Source: Afipia carboxidovorans OM5
GTDB taxonomy: Bacteria; Pseudomonadota; Alphaproteobacteria; Rhizobiales; Xanthobacteraceae
Assembly: GCF_000218565.1 (NCBI RefSeq)
Contig: NC_015684.1
Span: forward strand, 1,798,001 to 1,862,000
Reading direction: 5' to 3'
Length of the DNA stretch: 64,000 bases
The notes beneath the pieces were generated by a model. The model ran no database searches. It saw nothing but the letters and a program-made list of their open reading frames with translations, and was not told where the DNA came from. This document shows, piece by piece, positions 19,154-27,472 of this stretch (position 1 is the stretch's first letter; every line of letters starts with the position of its first letter). Both the position numbers and the translations under genes were made by a program.

Positions 19154-19804
19154 ATGAGTGGCAATGCACGCACGGGAGAGCGGCGTGGCCTGATGTTCGT
19201 GCTGTCCTCACCCTCGGGCGCGGGCAAGTCGACGCTGTCGCGGATGCTGGTCGAGAATACGCGCGGTCTGCGGATGTCGATCTCGGCGACGACGCGGCCG
19301 ATGCGGCCGGGCGAAGTCGAGGGCGAGCATTATTACTTCATCGACAAGCCGCGCTTCGACGCGATGGTGCTTGCGGGCGAATTCCTCGAACATGCGCCGG
19401 TGTTCGACAATCATTACGGTACGCCGCGCGCGCCGGTCGAGCGGGCGCTCGCAGCCGGCGAGGACGTGCTGTTCGACATCGACTGGCAGGGTACGCAGCA
19501 ATTGCGCGAGAAGGCACGGGCCGATGTCGTCAGTGTCTTCATCCTGCCGCCGTCGGCATCTGACCTCGAACGCAGGCTGCACACGCGCGCGCAGGATTCC
19601 GACGCGGTGATCCGCGGGCGGATGGATCGTGCGACCCATGAACTGAGCCACTGGGCCGAATACGATTATGTCGTGATCAATAACGATCTCGGCCGGGCGT
19701 TTGGCGAGATCGAGACGATCCTGCGCGCCGAGCGGCTGAAGCGCGAACGCCAGACCGGCCTTTCGACTTTCGTGCGCGATCTGCAGACCCAGTTGAAGAA
19801 GTAA
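19154..19804 (+). CDS. gmk: Guanylate kinase
   Basis: 216 residues. Phosphorylates GMP to GDP. P-loop SSPSGAGKST near residue 15-24, the GMP-binding TTRPMRPGEVEGEHYYF, and the lid IDWQGTQQLREKA are intact. ATG 19154 is preferred over an in-frame GTG at 19145 that overlaps the yicC stop. It closes the fab-mltG-yicC-gmk run; beyond it lies a 620-bp gap and an accessory block. Confidence 0.97.
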   Translation: MSGNARTGERRGLMFVLSSPSGAGKSTLSRMLVENTRGLRMSISATTRPMRPGEVEGEHYYFIDKPRFDAMVLAGEFLEHAPVFDNHYGTPRAPVERALAAGEDVLFDIDWQGTQQLREKARADVVSVFILPPSASDLERRLHTRAQDSDAVIRGRMDRATHELSHWAEYDYVVINNDLGRAFGEIETILRAERLKRERQTGLSTFVRDLQTQLKK

Positions 19805-19956
19805 CGCGCACGCGTTGTGCCGGGGCCATATCCGGAATCTCATATCTATCTCTGATAGCTCACCGAGTCCTGATCCCCTCCATTTGGGGGAGGGATGCTG
19901 ACTGTTGCCGCATAGAAGAATCGGATTCCGAGATAATCAGAGATTGTTCTGCACTC

Positions 19957-19973
19957 TTATCGCAGTGCGATAA
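19957..19973. promoter_or_regulatory. Perfect 17-bp inverted repeat, likely operator
   Basis: TTATCGCA-G-TGCGATAA: eight-base arms around one central base. The size, symmetry and sequence style resemble operators of IclR- or GntR-type regulators. It lies about 455 bp upstream of the symporter start. No regulator gene is adjacent. Confidence 0.5.
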
Positions 19974-19991
19974 AACAGGGTGCCTCATTTC

Positions 19992-20020
19992 AGCTATGAG
20001 CTTTGCTTCATGGCATAGCT
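19992..20020. repeat. Inverted repeat AGCTATG...CATAGCT
   Basis: Seven-base perfect arms (19992-19998 and 20014-20020) separated by 15 bases, 19 bp after the 17-bp palindrome. It could be a second regulator site or a hairpin. Confidence 0.4.
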
Positions 20021-20428
20021 ATTCCGCGCCTCCCATACTGCCCCTGATTTGAAGAAGTGCGGCTGCTGCAATGCAGACCGCATCCTGGGTAGGGAAACAA
20101 AATGTATGCAGAATAGAGGTTCAAGGAGAATTTCGGCGGCCGCATCGCGCACTAGATGAGCCGGCCTCTCAAAGGCGCAAAACGGAGCGACACGGAAACG
20201 CTCGTTTGCGCCCGCCGAATCCGCTCAAGCCGCCGATCATGAACGCCGCATTCGATGCCTGGTGTCGGCAGACTGCTGCCGCCGCACTGACGACGTTCGC
20301 GCATTAGGTCGGAAATACAACAAGAGCCGGCGCTCCGAGCCGGTCATCACTCAAAAACAGTGGCTTGAACCCTGCCGGGGCGAGCCGCCGCCAGACACCT
20401 TTTGATGAAAACAGGGGAGGATATGACT

Positions 20429-21757
20429 ATGAGTTCAACCAAAGAGGGCGCCGGGGAGCCCCCGCGCCGCCAATATGTGGTCGCAGGCCTTGCGAGCATG
20501 ATAGGCACCACCATCGAGTGGTATGATTTCTTCCTGTACGGCTCAGCCGCTGCGCTGATCTTCAACAAGATCTTTTTCCCGAGTTTCGATCCGATTTCCG
20601 GCACGCTCGCCGCGTTCGCGACCTATTCGGTCGGCTTCTTCGCACGTCCGCTCGGCGGCATTGTGTTCGGTCATTTCGGCGATCGCGTCGGCCGCAAATC
20701 GATGCTGCTCATCACACTGGTGCTGATGGGCGTTCCGACGATGCTGATCGGCCTCATCCCATCCTACGAAACCATCGGCTATTGGGGCGCGGTGTTGCTC
20801 GTCATCATGCGCTTCCTTCAGGGCGTCGCTGTCGGCGGCGAGTGGGGCGGAGCCGTGCTGATGGCGGTTGAACACGCGCCGGAGGGCAAGAAGGGATTGT
20901 TCGGCAGTCTGCCGCAGGCAGGCGTCGGTCCCGGATTGCTGCTGTCATCGCTCGCGCTCAGCATGGTCGCGGCGCTGCCCGAAAAAGACATGCTGACGTG
21001 GGGCTGGCGTCTGCCGTTCCTCGCGAGCGTCGTGCTGCTCGGCATCGGCTGGTTCATCCGCATCAAGGTCGCAGAGTCGCCGGACTTCGAGGTGATGGAA
21101 AGCAAGGGCAAGAAGGTCGGAATGCCGGTCGTCGAAGTCTTCCGCCGCTATCCGCGTGAAGTGCTCGCGGTGATCGGTGCGCGGCTTGGCGAAGTCACAT
21201 GGTTCTACACCGTGGCCAGCTTCTCGCTCGCCTATGCCGCCGGCACGCTCTCCATCCCGCGGACGGTGATCCTCGACGCCACCATCTGGGGCGCGAGTTT
21301 CCTTCTGTTCACCGTGCCGATCTTCGGCATCCTCGGCGACAAGCTCCAGCACAAATGGGTGTTCATGATCGGCGCGGTCGGTGTGGTGATCTGCGCCCCG
21401 ATCTTCTTCAGCCTGCTCGCGACCAAGGATGTCTTCTGGATCAACGTCGCCATGGTCATGGCAATCAGCCTTGTGTACGCCAGCCTCTACGGCCCGGAGG
21501 GCTCGCTGTTCTCCAATCAATTCCCGCCGGAGGTTCGCTACACCGGCATCTCGATTGGTGTTCAGGTCTCCGGCGCGCTGGGTGGCGGTTTGGCCCCGAT
21601 CATCGCGACCTGGCTGCTTGCGCGTAACAATGGCGATCCGCAATATGTCGTCTGGTATCTGAGCGCGCTCGCCGTGATTGCCTTCTTCAGTGCGTGGAGC
21701 ATGCATGCGGCCTCGAAGTACTCGGCGTCGGCGCGGGAGGCGGCGGCAACAGCATGA
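20429..21757 (+). CDS. MFS transporter, metabolite:H+ symporter family
   Basis: 442 residues, about 12 membrane segments. The opening GTTIEWYDFFLYGSAAALIFNKIFFP and the loop 2-3 motif GHFGDRVGRKSML are hallmarks of the MHS branch of the major facilitator superfamily, whose members import organic acids or small metabolites such as shikimate, citrate or aromatic acids with protons. ATG 20429 is chosen because GGGGAGG ends eight bases before it; earlier ATGs at 20405 and 20423 fit less well. The last four bases overlap the start of the next gene. The substrate is unknown. Confidence 0.88.
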   Translation: MSSTKEGAGEPPRRQYVVAGLASMIGTTIEWYDFFLYGSAAALIFNKIFFPSFDPISGTLAAFATYSVGFFARPLGGIVFGHFGDRVGRKSMLLITLVLMGVPTMLIGLIPSYETIGYWGAVLLVIMRFLQGVAVGGEWGGAVLMAVEHAPEGKKGLFGSLPQAGVGPGLLLSSLALSMVAALPEKDMLTWGWRLPFLASVVLLGIGWFIRIKVAESPDFEVMESKGKKVGMPVVEVFRRYPREVLAVIGARLGEVTWFYTVASFSLAYAAGTLSIPRTVILDATIWGASFLLFTVPIFGILGDKLQHKWVFMIGAVGVVICAPIFFSLLATKDVFWINVAMVMAISLVYASLYGPEGSLFSNQFPPEVRYTGISIGVQVSGALGGGLAPIIATWLLARNNGDPQYVVWYLSALAVIAFFSAWSMHAASKYSASAREAAATA

Positions 21758-22368
21758 CGCAGATCGACTACTATTTCTGGATGAACTCCGACTGGGCCTA
21801 TCTCGGTGCAGACAGGCTCGACGGAATCGCCCGGAAACACGGTATTCGCATTCGCTACATGCCAGTGGACCTCCCGGACGTCTATGCACGGACGGGAGGT
21901 CAACTGCTCGGCAAACGCTCACCCGAGCGGCAAGCCTATCGGGTGACGGAGCTGAAGCGCTGGTGCAAGGCGCTCGGCATCCACGTCAACCCGACGCCGA
22001 AATACATGTGCCCGAATGCCGATGCCGCATCGCGCATCGTGATCGCTGCGGACCGCAAGGGTCTTGCGGTCACGCCGCTCTACAAGGCGATTCTGCATGC
22101 GGAGTGGTGCGAGGACAGGGACATCTCCGACATCGCCGAGTTGCGGGCTATCGTGTCCGCGCTCGGGCATGACGCAGACGATCTGCTGGCAGCTGCGCAG
22201 GCGCCGGAGATCGAGACGCTCTACCGGCGCTACACCGACGATGCGGTGAAGGCCGGCGTGTTTGGCTCGCCGTCCTATGTCTTCAACGGCGAGTTGTTCT
22301 GGGGGCAGGATCGCTTGGCGATGCTCGATGCCGCGATTACGGAATCGCAGCAAATCGCATCGCGATAA
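21754..22368 (+). CDS. 2-hydroxychromene-2-carboxylate isomerase-like protein (DsbA fold, kappa GST-like)
   Basis: 204 residues. DSBA-family thioredoxin fold: the first strand and loop IDYYFWMNSDWAYLGADRL carries Ser in the position where kappa GSTs and HCCA isomerases bind glutathione, and the C-terminal half has GVFGSPSYVFNGELFWGQDRLAMLDAAI with the cis-proline Ser-Pro-Ser. Known members isomerise 2-hydroxychromene-2-carboxylate in naphthalene breakdown, but many are of unknown role. ATG 21754 overlaps the transporter stop by ATGA, showing translational coupling. No other aromatic-degradation gene is nearby. Confidence 0.82.
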   Translation: MTQIDYYFWMNSDWAYLGADRLDGIARKHGIRIRYMPVDLPDVYARTGGQLLGKRSPERQAYRVTELKRWCKALGIHVNPTPKYMCPNADAASRIVIAADRKGLAVTPLYKAILHAEWCEDRDISDIAELRAIVSALGHDADDLLAAAQAPEIETLYRRYTDDAVKAGVFGSPSYVFNGELFWGQDRLAMLDAAITESQQIASR

Positions 22369-22378
22369 CGTCCGCTGT

Positions 22379-23326
22379 TCAACTGCGGGCAGGAATCGCG
22401 GAAGGCTTCGCCTTGCCCGGTTCGCGCCGTGCCGCCTGTCGCAACAGCCGCTCGATCTCGTCGAGATCCTGCGGTGCCTTTACAGCGGGCGCGCGGCGTG
22501 AGGGTATTATCATCTCCGCGTAGGCGGGCTCTGCTTCCGCCTCGCCGTTCTTCGCCCAGATGTTGCGTCGCTCTCTGGCCGGGGCGGACGTGATGCGCGG
22601 CGCGCGCTTCAAGTAGCGGAAGGCGACCGCGCCGAGGATAGCGAGAATCCCCAAGCCGACGAACAGAACGCCGAGCGCGATGCGCCACGGTGCAAGGTTG
22701 AGAGCTGAGTTGTTGTCATCATCGGCTGAAGGTGGGAGCGGGGCCTGCGCGGCAGGCGCCGCAGCCTGAGGTGTAACGCGTGGTGCAAGACCCGTGGTCT
22801 GGTCTGATGGCGTTTCGGCGGCCGAGAAGCGTGATGATAGCGGGGCGGGAGTCGAGGTGAGGTTATCAGGCTGCGCCAGCATCAGTGACGGCTGTTCTGC
22901 GGGAGGCGCGTTATTGTCGGCGGAGGTGGACGGCTCCGGTATGGAAGACGTCATCGCATGCTCGGCATCTGCTTCGGACGGGCTTTCATTGCGGGCGTCT
23001 GCGATGTTGCGTTGTAGCGGCGCGGCCTGTGCAGCCTCCGGCTTCGGATCGGGCGCGGGCTTGGTATCTGGCGCAGGCTCCGATGCAGCGGCTGCCTTGG
23101 CGGCAGGCTTGTATGTCTTCAGTCCGGCTTCGCCGAGATACCAGCATTTCGCCTTTGTCTTGCGGTCGAGGTGATAGTACCAGTGCTTGCCTTGCGGTGC
23201 CGCGCCTTTGGGTGCGGCATGGCAGCTGGTGGCGTCGCTGGCTGGTTGCTGCGCAAATCCCGATGTCGCGCCGGCGAGCAGGGCACACAGCGTGGCCGCA
23301 GCAAGTGTCGCGTAGTGTTGTCTCAT
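22379..23326 (-). CDS. Exported/membrane protein of unknown function with a WYY motif
   Basis: 315 residues. Residues 1-29 are a signal peptide ending GFAQQ. Next comes a small conserved-looking module with Cys-Trp-Tyr residues (GKHWYYHLDRKTKAKCWYLGE), then about 150 residues of Ala/Pro/Ser-rich low complexity, one membrane helix (RIALGVLFVGLGILAILGAV) and a charged cytoplasmic tail ending in a probable helix (DLDEIERLLRQAARREPGKAK). It probably spans the inner membrane with the N-terminal module outside. Similar layouts are found as hypothetical proteins in this family of bacteria. I cannot assign a function. It is convergent with the isomerase gene. Confidence 0.7.
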   Translation of the reverse strand: MRQHYATLAAATLCALLAGATSGFAQQPASDATSCHAAPKGAAPQGKHWYYHLDRKTKAKCWYLGEAGLKTYKPAAKAAAASEPAPDTKPAPDPKPEAAQAAPLQRNIADARNESPSEADAEHAMTSSIPEPSTSADNNAPPAEQPSLMLAQPDNLTSTPAPLSSRFSAAETPSDQTTGLAPRVTPQAAAPAAQAPLPPSADDDNNSALNLAPWRIALGVLFVGLGILAILGAVAFRYLKRAPRITSAPARERRNIWAKNGEAEAEPAYAEMIIPSRRAPAVKAPQDLDEIERLLRQAARREPGKAKPSAIPARS

Positions 23327-23508
23327 GGCTTCCCCCACGTCGGAGATGACGTCGCGTGACGAACGTGGGCGGATCGTTGACAACGAGCAGGGCCGCAATA
23401 GGCCGCAAATGCGAAGCCTATGGGACGAAAATGCGGCATGGCGCGTCGCATGGAACGCTGCCGGTTTACTGCGCGCGAAGCGTTCGCGCGCTTTCACAGC
23501 GCGGCGTT

Positions 23509-24573
23509 TTAGTCTTCGTTGGTGAGGATGATGCGTCCCGTCACTTCGCCTTGACGCAGCCGTGCCATCCAGTCGGCAGCATCGCGCAGGGGCGCTTCAT
23601 GCATCGGCGGCTGCGCGATACGGCCGCTCTGCGCGAGCGCGAGGAGTTCACGCGCCTCATCGAGCGTACCGGTCATGAAACCTTCGATGCTCATCCGCTT
23701 GTGAACGAAACTCACTACGGGTATCGCGAAGCTGCCGCCGATTAAGCCTGACACGACGATCTTGCCGCCGCGTGCGAGCGCGCCGACGGCAAAATTCAGC
23801 GAAGCCTCGTTGCCGGCGAAATCGATAATCACATCGAATCCGCCGCCGCTGTCTTTCAGCATGCGCCGCGCCGTCTCGCGCGGAGCCGGATCGTAGGCCG
23901 TGGTGGCACCTGCCTGGAGCGCGGCGGCGCGTGCACTCTCGCTCAGGTCGGCAATGGCAATGGCCTCGATATCCATCGCGCGGGCGATTGCGAGTCCCAT
24001 CAGGCCGACACCCCCCATGCCGATCAGAAGAATGTTGCGGTGGCGCGGATGCGAGAGCGCACGCTTCAACGCGCCATAGGCGGTGAGGCCCGAGCACATC
24101 AGCGCGGCGGCGAAGCCTGCGGGCAATGGATCGTAGGCAAGAAGATAACGGCTATCCGGCACCACAACGTGGCTCGCAAATCCGCCGTCGAGGGCGACGC
24201 CGAGATAGCGGTTGCGCGCGCACAGGTTCTCGTCGCCGTTCACGCAGTCGCGACAGGTGCCGCAGCCGATCCACGGAAAGACCACGCGCTTCTCGCCGAC
24301 AAGGTCGCGCGGTGCATCCGGGCCTACGGCTTCGACGGTGCCTGCAATCTCGTGACCGAGCGTGAAGGGCAGCTTGATGCCGCGCGTGATGTCGATGCGC
24401 TGGCCTTGCCCGGCGTCGAAAAAACCATCCTGCAGATGCAGGTCGGAATGGCAGAGGCCGCAGCGTGCGACGCGCAGCAGCACCTCGCCGCCTTGCGGAG
24501 AGGGCGCCTCCACAATCGTCTCGCAGACCGGCGATCCGAATTTCACGAGAGACTGACGGTGCATCAGGGCCAT
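23509..24573 (-). CDS. Zinc-dependent alcohol dehydrogenase
   Basis: 354 residues. Medium-chain dehydrogenase: catalytic zinc ligands in CGLCHSD (Cys41) and GHE at about 73, four structural zinc cysteines in CGTCRDCVNGDENLC at about 98-112, and a Rossmann segment LLIGMGGVGLMGLAIA. It oxidises or reduces an alcohol/aldehyde pair with NAD(P); the substrate cannot be told. It lies 14 bp upstream of nothing it must pair with: rsmA ends upstream in the same direction, and the ADH is likely read through from the rsmA side or from its own promoter. It belongs to the accessory block between gmk and rsmA. Confidence 0.9.
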   Translation of the reverse strand: MALMHRQSLVKFGSPVCETIVEAPSPQGGEVLLRVARCGLCHSDLHLQDGFFDAGQGQRIDITRGIKLPFTLGHEIAGTVEAVGPDAPRDLVGEKRVVFPWIGCGTCRDCVNGDENLCARNRYLGVALDGGFASHVVVPDSRYLLAYDPLPAGFAAALMCSGLTAYGALKRALSHPRHRNILLIGMGGVGLMGLAIARAMDIEAIAIADLSESARAAALQAGATTAYDPAPRETARRMLKDSGGGFDVIIDFAGNEASLNFAVGALARGGKIVVSGLIGGSFAIPVVSFVHKRMSIEGFMTGTLDEARELLALAQSGRIAQPPMHEAPLRDAADWMARLRQGEVTGRIILTNED

Positions 24574-24586
24574 GGCGACGCTTCAA

Positions 24587-25435
24587 TCAGGCTTTGAGTT
24601 CGATGAGGCGGTTCGCCATCGCGACAAAGCCTGCGATCGACACCGTCTCGGCACGCCGGGTCGGATCGACGCCAGCGGCTTCCGCAAGCGCTGCGGGATC
24701 GACACCGAGTGCTTTCAGGCTCTGGCGCAGCATCTTGCGACGCTGGTTGAACGCAGCCGCTGTGACTTGTTCCAGCGCGCGGCGTGAACACGCCAGCGGT
24801 GCCGCGCGCGGTGCGAGGCGTACGACGGAGGACATCACTTTCGGTGGCGGCACGAAGGCACCGGGTGCGATGTCGAACAGGATTTTTGTTTCCGCGCGCC
24901 AGTTCGCGAGCACACCGAGACGGCCATAAGCCTCGTCGTTTTCCGTCGCGACGATCCGCTCAGCGACCTCGCGCTGGAACATCAGCACCATCATGTCGAA
25001 CCATGGCGGCCATGGCTCGACCGACAGCCAGCCTGTGAGCAGCAGCGTCGCGATATTGTAAGGCAGGTTGGCGACGATCCGCGCTCGCTCGCCTTGCAGC
25101 AGCGGCGTGGGATCGAACGTCGTGGCATCGCCATGAATGATCTCGAGACGACCAGGATAACGTCGCGCGATCTCTTCCAGCGCGGGGATCGCTCGCTCGT
25201 CGCGTTCGACCGCGATGACGCGCTTGGCACCGGTTGCAAGCAGCGCGCGCGTGAGCCCGCCGGGGCCGGGGCCGATCTCGATGACGGTGACGTCGTCGAG
25301 CGGACCTGCAGCGCGCGCGATCCGCGCCGTCAGGTTGAGGTCGAACAGAAAATTCTGGCCGAGCGATTTGCGCGCGAAAAGATCGTATTTGCGGATCACC
25401 TCGCGCAGCGGCGGCAGATCGTCGATCTGGCTCAT
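24587..25435 (-). CDS. rsmA: 16S rRNA (adenine(1518)-N6/adenine(1519)-N6)-dimethyltransferase
   Basis: 282 residues (also called ksgA). Dimethylates two adjacent adenines in the 3' hairpin of 16S rRNA; loss gives kasugamycin resistance. The N-terminus KSLGQNFLFDLN, SAM motif VIEIGPGPGGLTRALL at about 52-67 and catalytic motif IV NLPYNIA at about 120 are all intact. Its start overlaps the pdxA stop by four bases (ATGA), so the two are translationally coupled, as in many proteobacteria. Confidence 0.97.
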   Translation of the reverse strand: MSQIDDLPPLREVIRKYDLFARKSLGQNFLFDLNLTARIARAAGPLDDVTVIEIGPGPGGLTRALLATGAKRVIAVERDERAIPALEEIARRYPGRLEIIHGDATTFDPTPLLQGERARIVANLPYNIATLLLTGWLSVEPWPPWFDMMVLMFQREVAERIVATENDEAYGRLGVLANWRAETKILFDIAPGAFVPPPKVMSSVVRLAPRAAPLACSRRALEQVTAAAFNQRRKMLRQSLKALGVDPAALAEAAGVDPTRRAETVSIAGFVAMANRLIELKA

Positions 25436-26442
25436 GTCGCCGCGCTGGTAGCGGCCATGCGTGCGGCAAGGCGTAGCGCCGCGATCAGGCTCGAGGGGTT
25501 GGCGCGGCCGCTGCCTGCGATATCGAACGCGGTGCCGTGGTCGGGCGAGGTGCGGATGAACGGCAGGCCGAGCGTGACGTTGACGCCGCTGTCGAAGGCA
25601 AGCGTCTTCACCGGGATCAGCGCCTGATCGTGATACATGCAGATGGCGCAGTCGTAGGTCTTGCGCGCGGCCTCATGGAACATGGTATCGGCAGGCAACG
25701 GGCCACGGGCGTCGATGCCCTCGCGGCGTAGGTCCTCGACGGCGGGCGCGACGATGGCGCCGTCCTCCTTGCCGAGCGTGCCGCCTTCGCCGGCGTGAGG
25801 ATTGAGTCCGGCGATCGCAAGCCGCGGCGAGGGCAGGCGCAGCCGCTTGCGCATATCGGTAACGACGATGCGTGCGGTCTCGACGATCAGTTCGCGCGTG
25901 AGCGTTGTGATCGCCTCGCGCAGCGGCAGATGAATAGTGACGGGCACGACCGCGAGCGTTTCCGACCAGATCATCATCACGGGCTTCGGCGTCTTGCCAT
26001 GCGTTGCGGCAAGCTCTGCGAGAAACTCGGTATGACCGGGGTGCTTGAAACCAGCCTCGTAGAGGACGCTCTTGGCGATGGGGTTGGTGACGACGGCGGA
26101 CGCCACGCCGGCCTTCACATCCGCGACGGCTTGCTTGATCGAGGCGATGGCGGCGAGGGCGCTCGTCGAGTCGGGCGCGCCGGGCGTTCCGGTTGCGACA
26201 TGGCCCGTCGGCGCGACAGGCAGAGCGCGGGGAAAAATCTCCGCAGCACTCTGCGGCGAAGTTTCGGCGATCTCGATGCGAACGCCGAGGCGTTCGGCGC
26301 GGCGGCGGATGAGGTCGGCGTCGCCGATCAGATAGAAGGGAGGCAGATTGTCGGTGCTGCGCTTCAGCCAGGCGGCAATCGTGATGTCGGGCCCGATCCC
26401 GGATGGCTCACCGAGCGTGAGAGCGAGCGGGGCTTGGCGCAT
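25432..26442 (-). CDS. pdxA: 4-hydroxythreonine-4-phosphate dehydrogenase
   Basis: 336 residues. Acts in pyridoxal phosphate synthesis by the DXP-dependent route. Starts APLALTLGEPSGIGPDI, with metal-binding histidines in GHTEFLAE and in AICMYHDQALIP, and NPHAGEGG, all typical of PdxA. It overlaps rsmA at its end and follows surA by 22 bp, keeping the classical surA-pdxA-rsmA order. Confidence 0.97.
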   Translation of the reverse strand: MRQAPLALTLGEPSGIGPDITIAAWLKRSTDNLPPFYLIGDADLIRRRAERLGVRIEIAETSPQSAAEIFPRALPVAPTGHVATGTPGAPDSTSALAAIASIKQAVADVKAGVASAVVTNPIAKSVLYEAGFKHPGHTEFLAELAATHGKTPKPVMMIWSETLAVVPVTIHLPLREAITTLTRELIVETARIVVTDMRKRLRLPSPRLAIAGLNPHAGEGGTLGKEDGAIVAPAVEDLRREGIDARGPLPADTMFHEAARKTYDCAICMYHDQALIPVKTLAFDSGVNVTLGLPFIRTSPDHGTAFDIAGSGRANPSSLIAALRLAARMAATSAAT

Positions 26443-26464
26443 GGGTTTTATGTCTGCCTGTACT

Positions 26465-27427
26465 CTATTTCTGCTTGTATTCGATCATCGCGCGTTTGCG
26501 AAGGTCCTCGAGATAGGACTTCGACTTCGCCTCGTATTTCTGCGCGAACAGCTTGTCGCGTGCGGCGCGCTTTGCAGGCGTATCGGCGGTCGTGACTTGA
26601 CGATTGCAGAGCGCCACCATCTCGATGCCCTGACGGGTGACTTCGGGGGCCGTCATGCGGCCGACCGGCGTCTTGTCGAGAAGCTCGCGCAGGTTTGGCG
26701 GCAGGTCGGCAGACGTCTTCACGATGGTGTCGCGGATGCTCGCCTGACGCAGCGACTTGAAGACGCGGGTTGCCTCCTCGCAGCTCTGAATGCGCTCGCG
26801 AAGCGCTTCAGCTTCTTTCTTGCGCTGCTCGACAGCGCCCGAGGAGCCGCGTGGCACGAACAGCACGATCGGGCGCATGTGATATTCGTAGCTTTCGGTT
26901 CGCTCGCCCGAGGGGTTCTCACCCACGGCAGCCTGCACGTCGCGCTCGCCGACAAGAAGGCTCTGTTTGAAGCGGCCGCGCACCAGTGCGCCCCAGGCCG
27001 TATCGGCCTTCAGGCGAAACTTCATGGTGTCGGGTCGCACGCCCTGAGCCTGGAGAACCTGCGCGAGTTGGTCGGATGATATCCGCATGCGCTGGGCCAT
27101 GCCGGCGAAAGCGCTATCGACGTCGGAGGCGCTGAGGTCGACGCCGAACTTCTTGGCTTCCTTGATCTTGAGGCGGTCGTCGATCAGTTCCTGAAGCGCC
27201 TGCTGCCGTGTCGGCGCCTTGCGGGTCGTGAGCGTGATGAGCTTGGTGCGCTGCTCGATATCGTAGGTGGTGATCGGCTCGCCGTTCACCATCACGACGA
27301 TGCCCTGCGCCTGTACGGACGGAGCAGTCACGGCGAGGATGATGAAGGCCGCGAAGGCAAGAGCAATGCGGCTGACAAAAACGGAAAGGAGAGGCGCGTT
27401 CATCGTCACTTTGCTGTCGGGTTTCAT
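26465..27427 (-). CDS. surA: Periplasmic chaperone/peptidyl-prolyl isomerase SurA-like protein
   Basis: 320 residues. The signal peptide ends VQAQ, followed by the SurA N-terminal chaperone domain (VVMVNGEPITTYDIEQRTKLI...QELIDDRLKIKEAKKFGV). The middle is parvulin-like but divergent, and the C-terminal helix is kept. SurA helps outer-membrane proteins, including LptD, reach the Bam complex; lptD is just upstream, which fits. ATG 27427 gives Lys in the signal peptide n-region; ATG 27403 (312 residues) is also possible, since neither has a strong ribosome-binding site. Confidence 0.88.
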   Translation of the reverse strand: MKPDSKVTMNAPLLSVFVSRIALAFAAFIILAVTAPSVQAQGIVVMVNGEPITTYDIEQRTKLITLTTRKAPTRQQALQELIDDRLKIKEAKKFGVDLSASDVDSAFAGMAQRMRISSDQLAQVLQAQGVRPDTMKFRLKADTAWGALVRGRFKQSLLVGERDVQAAVGENPSGERTESYEYHMRPIVLFVPRGSSGAVEQRKKEAEALRERIQSCEEATRVFKSLRQASIRDTIVKTSADLPPNLRELLDKTPVGRMTAPEVTRQGIEMVALCNRQVTTADTPAKRAARDKLFAQKYEAKSKSYLEDLRKRAMIEYKQK

Positions 27428-27472
27428 CTCGATCAAATGCGCAGCATAGCCGTGCAATCGACCGTAATTATG

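Larger units (their letters stand above)
19805..20428. other. 624-bp non-coding leader upstream of the transporter gene
   Basis: Lower GC than its flanks, with no convincing gene; a 78-codon frame at 20071-20307 has no ribosome-binding site and no recognisable features. It holds a perfect 17-bp inverted repeat (19957-19973), a second inverted repeat (19992-20020), and a short CCCTCC/GGAGGG hairpin near 19880. It probably carries the promoter and operators of the downstream operon. Confidence 0.6.

Noticed and set aside
20071..20307. 78-codon frame in the leader of the transporter operon
   Set aside because: No ribosome-binding site, odd composition and no relation to known families; better seen as leader DNA.
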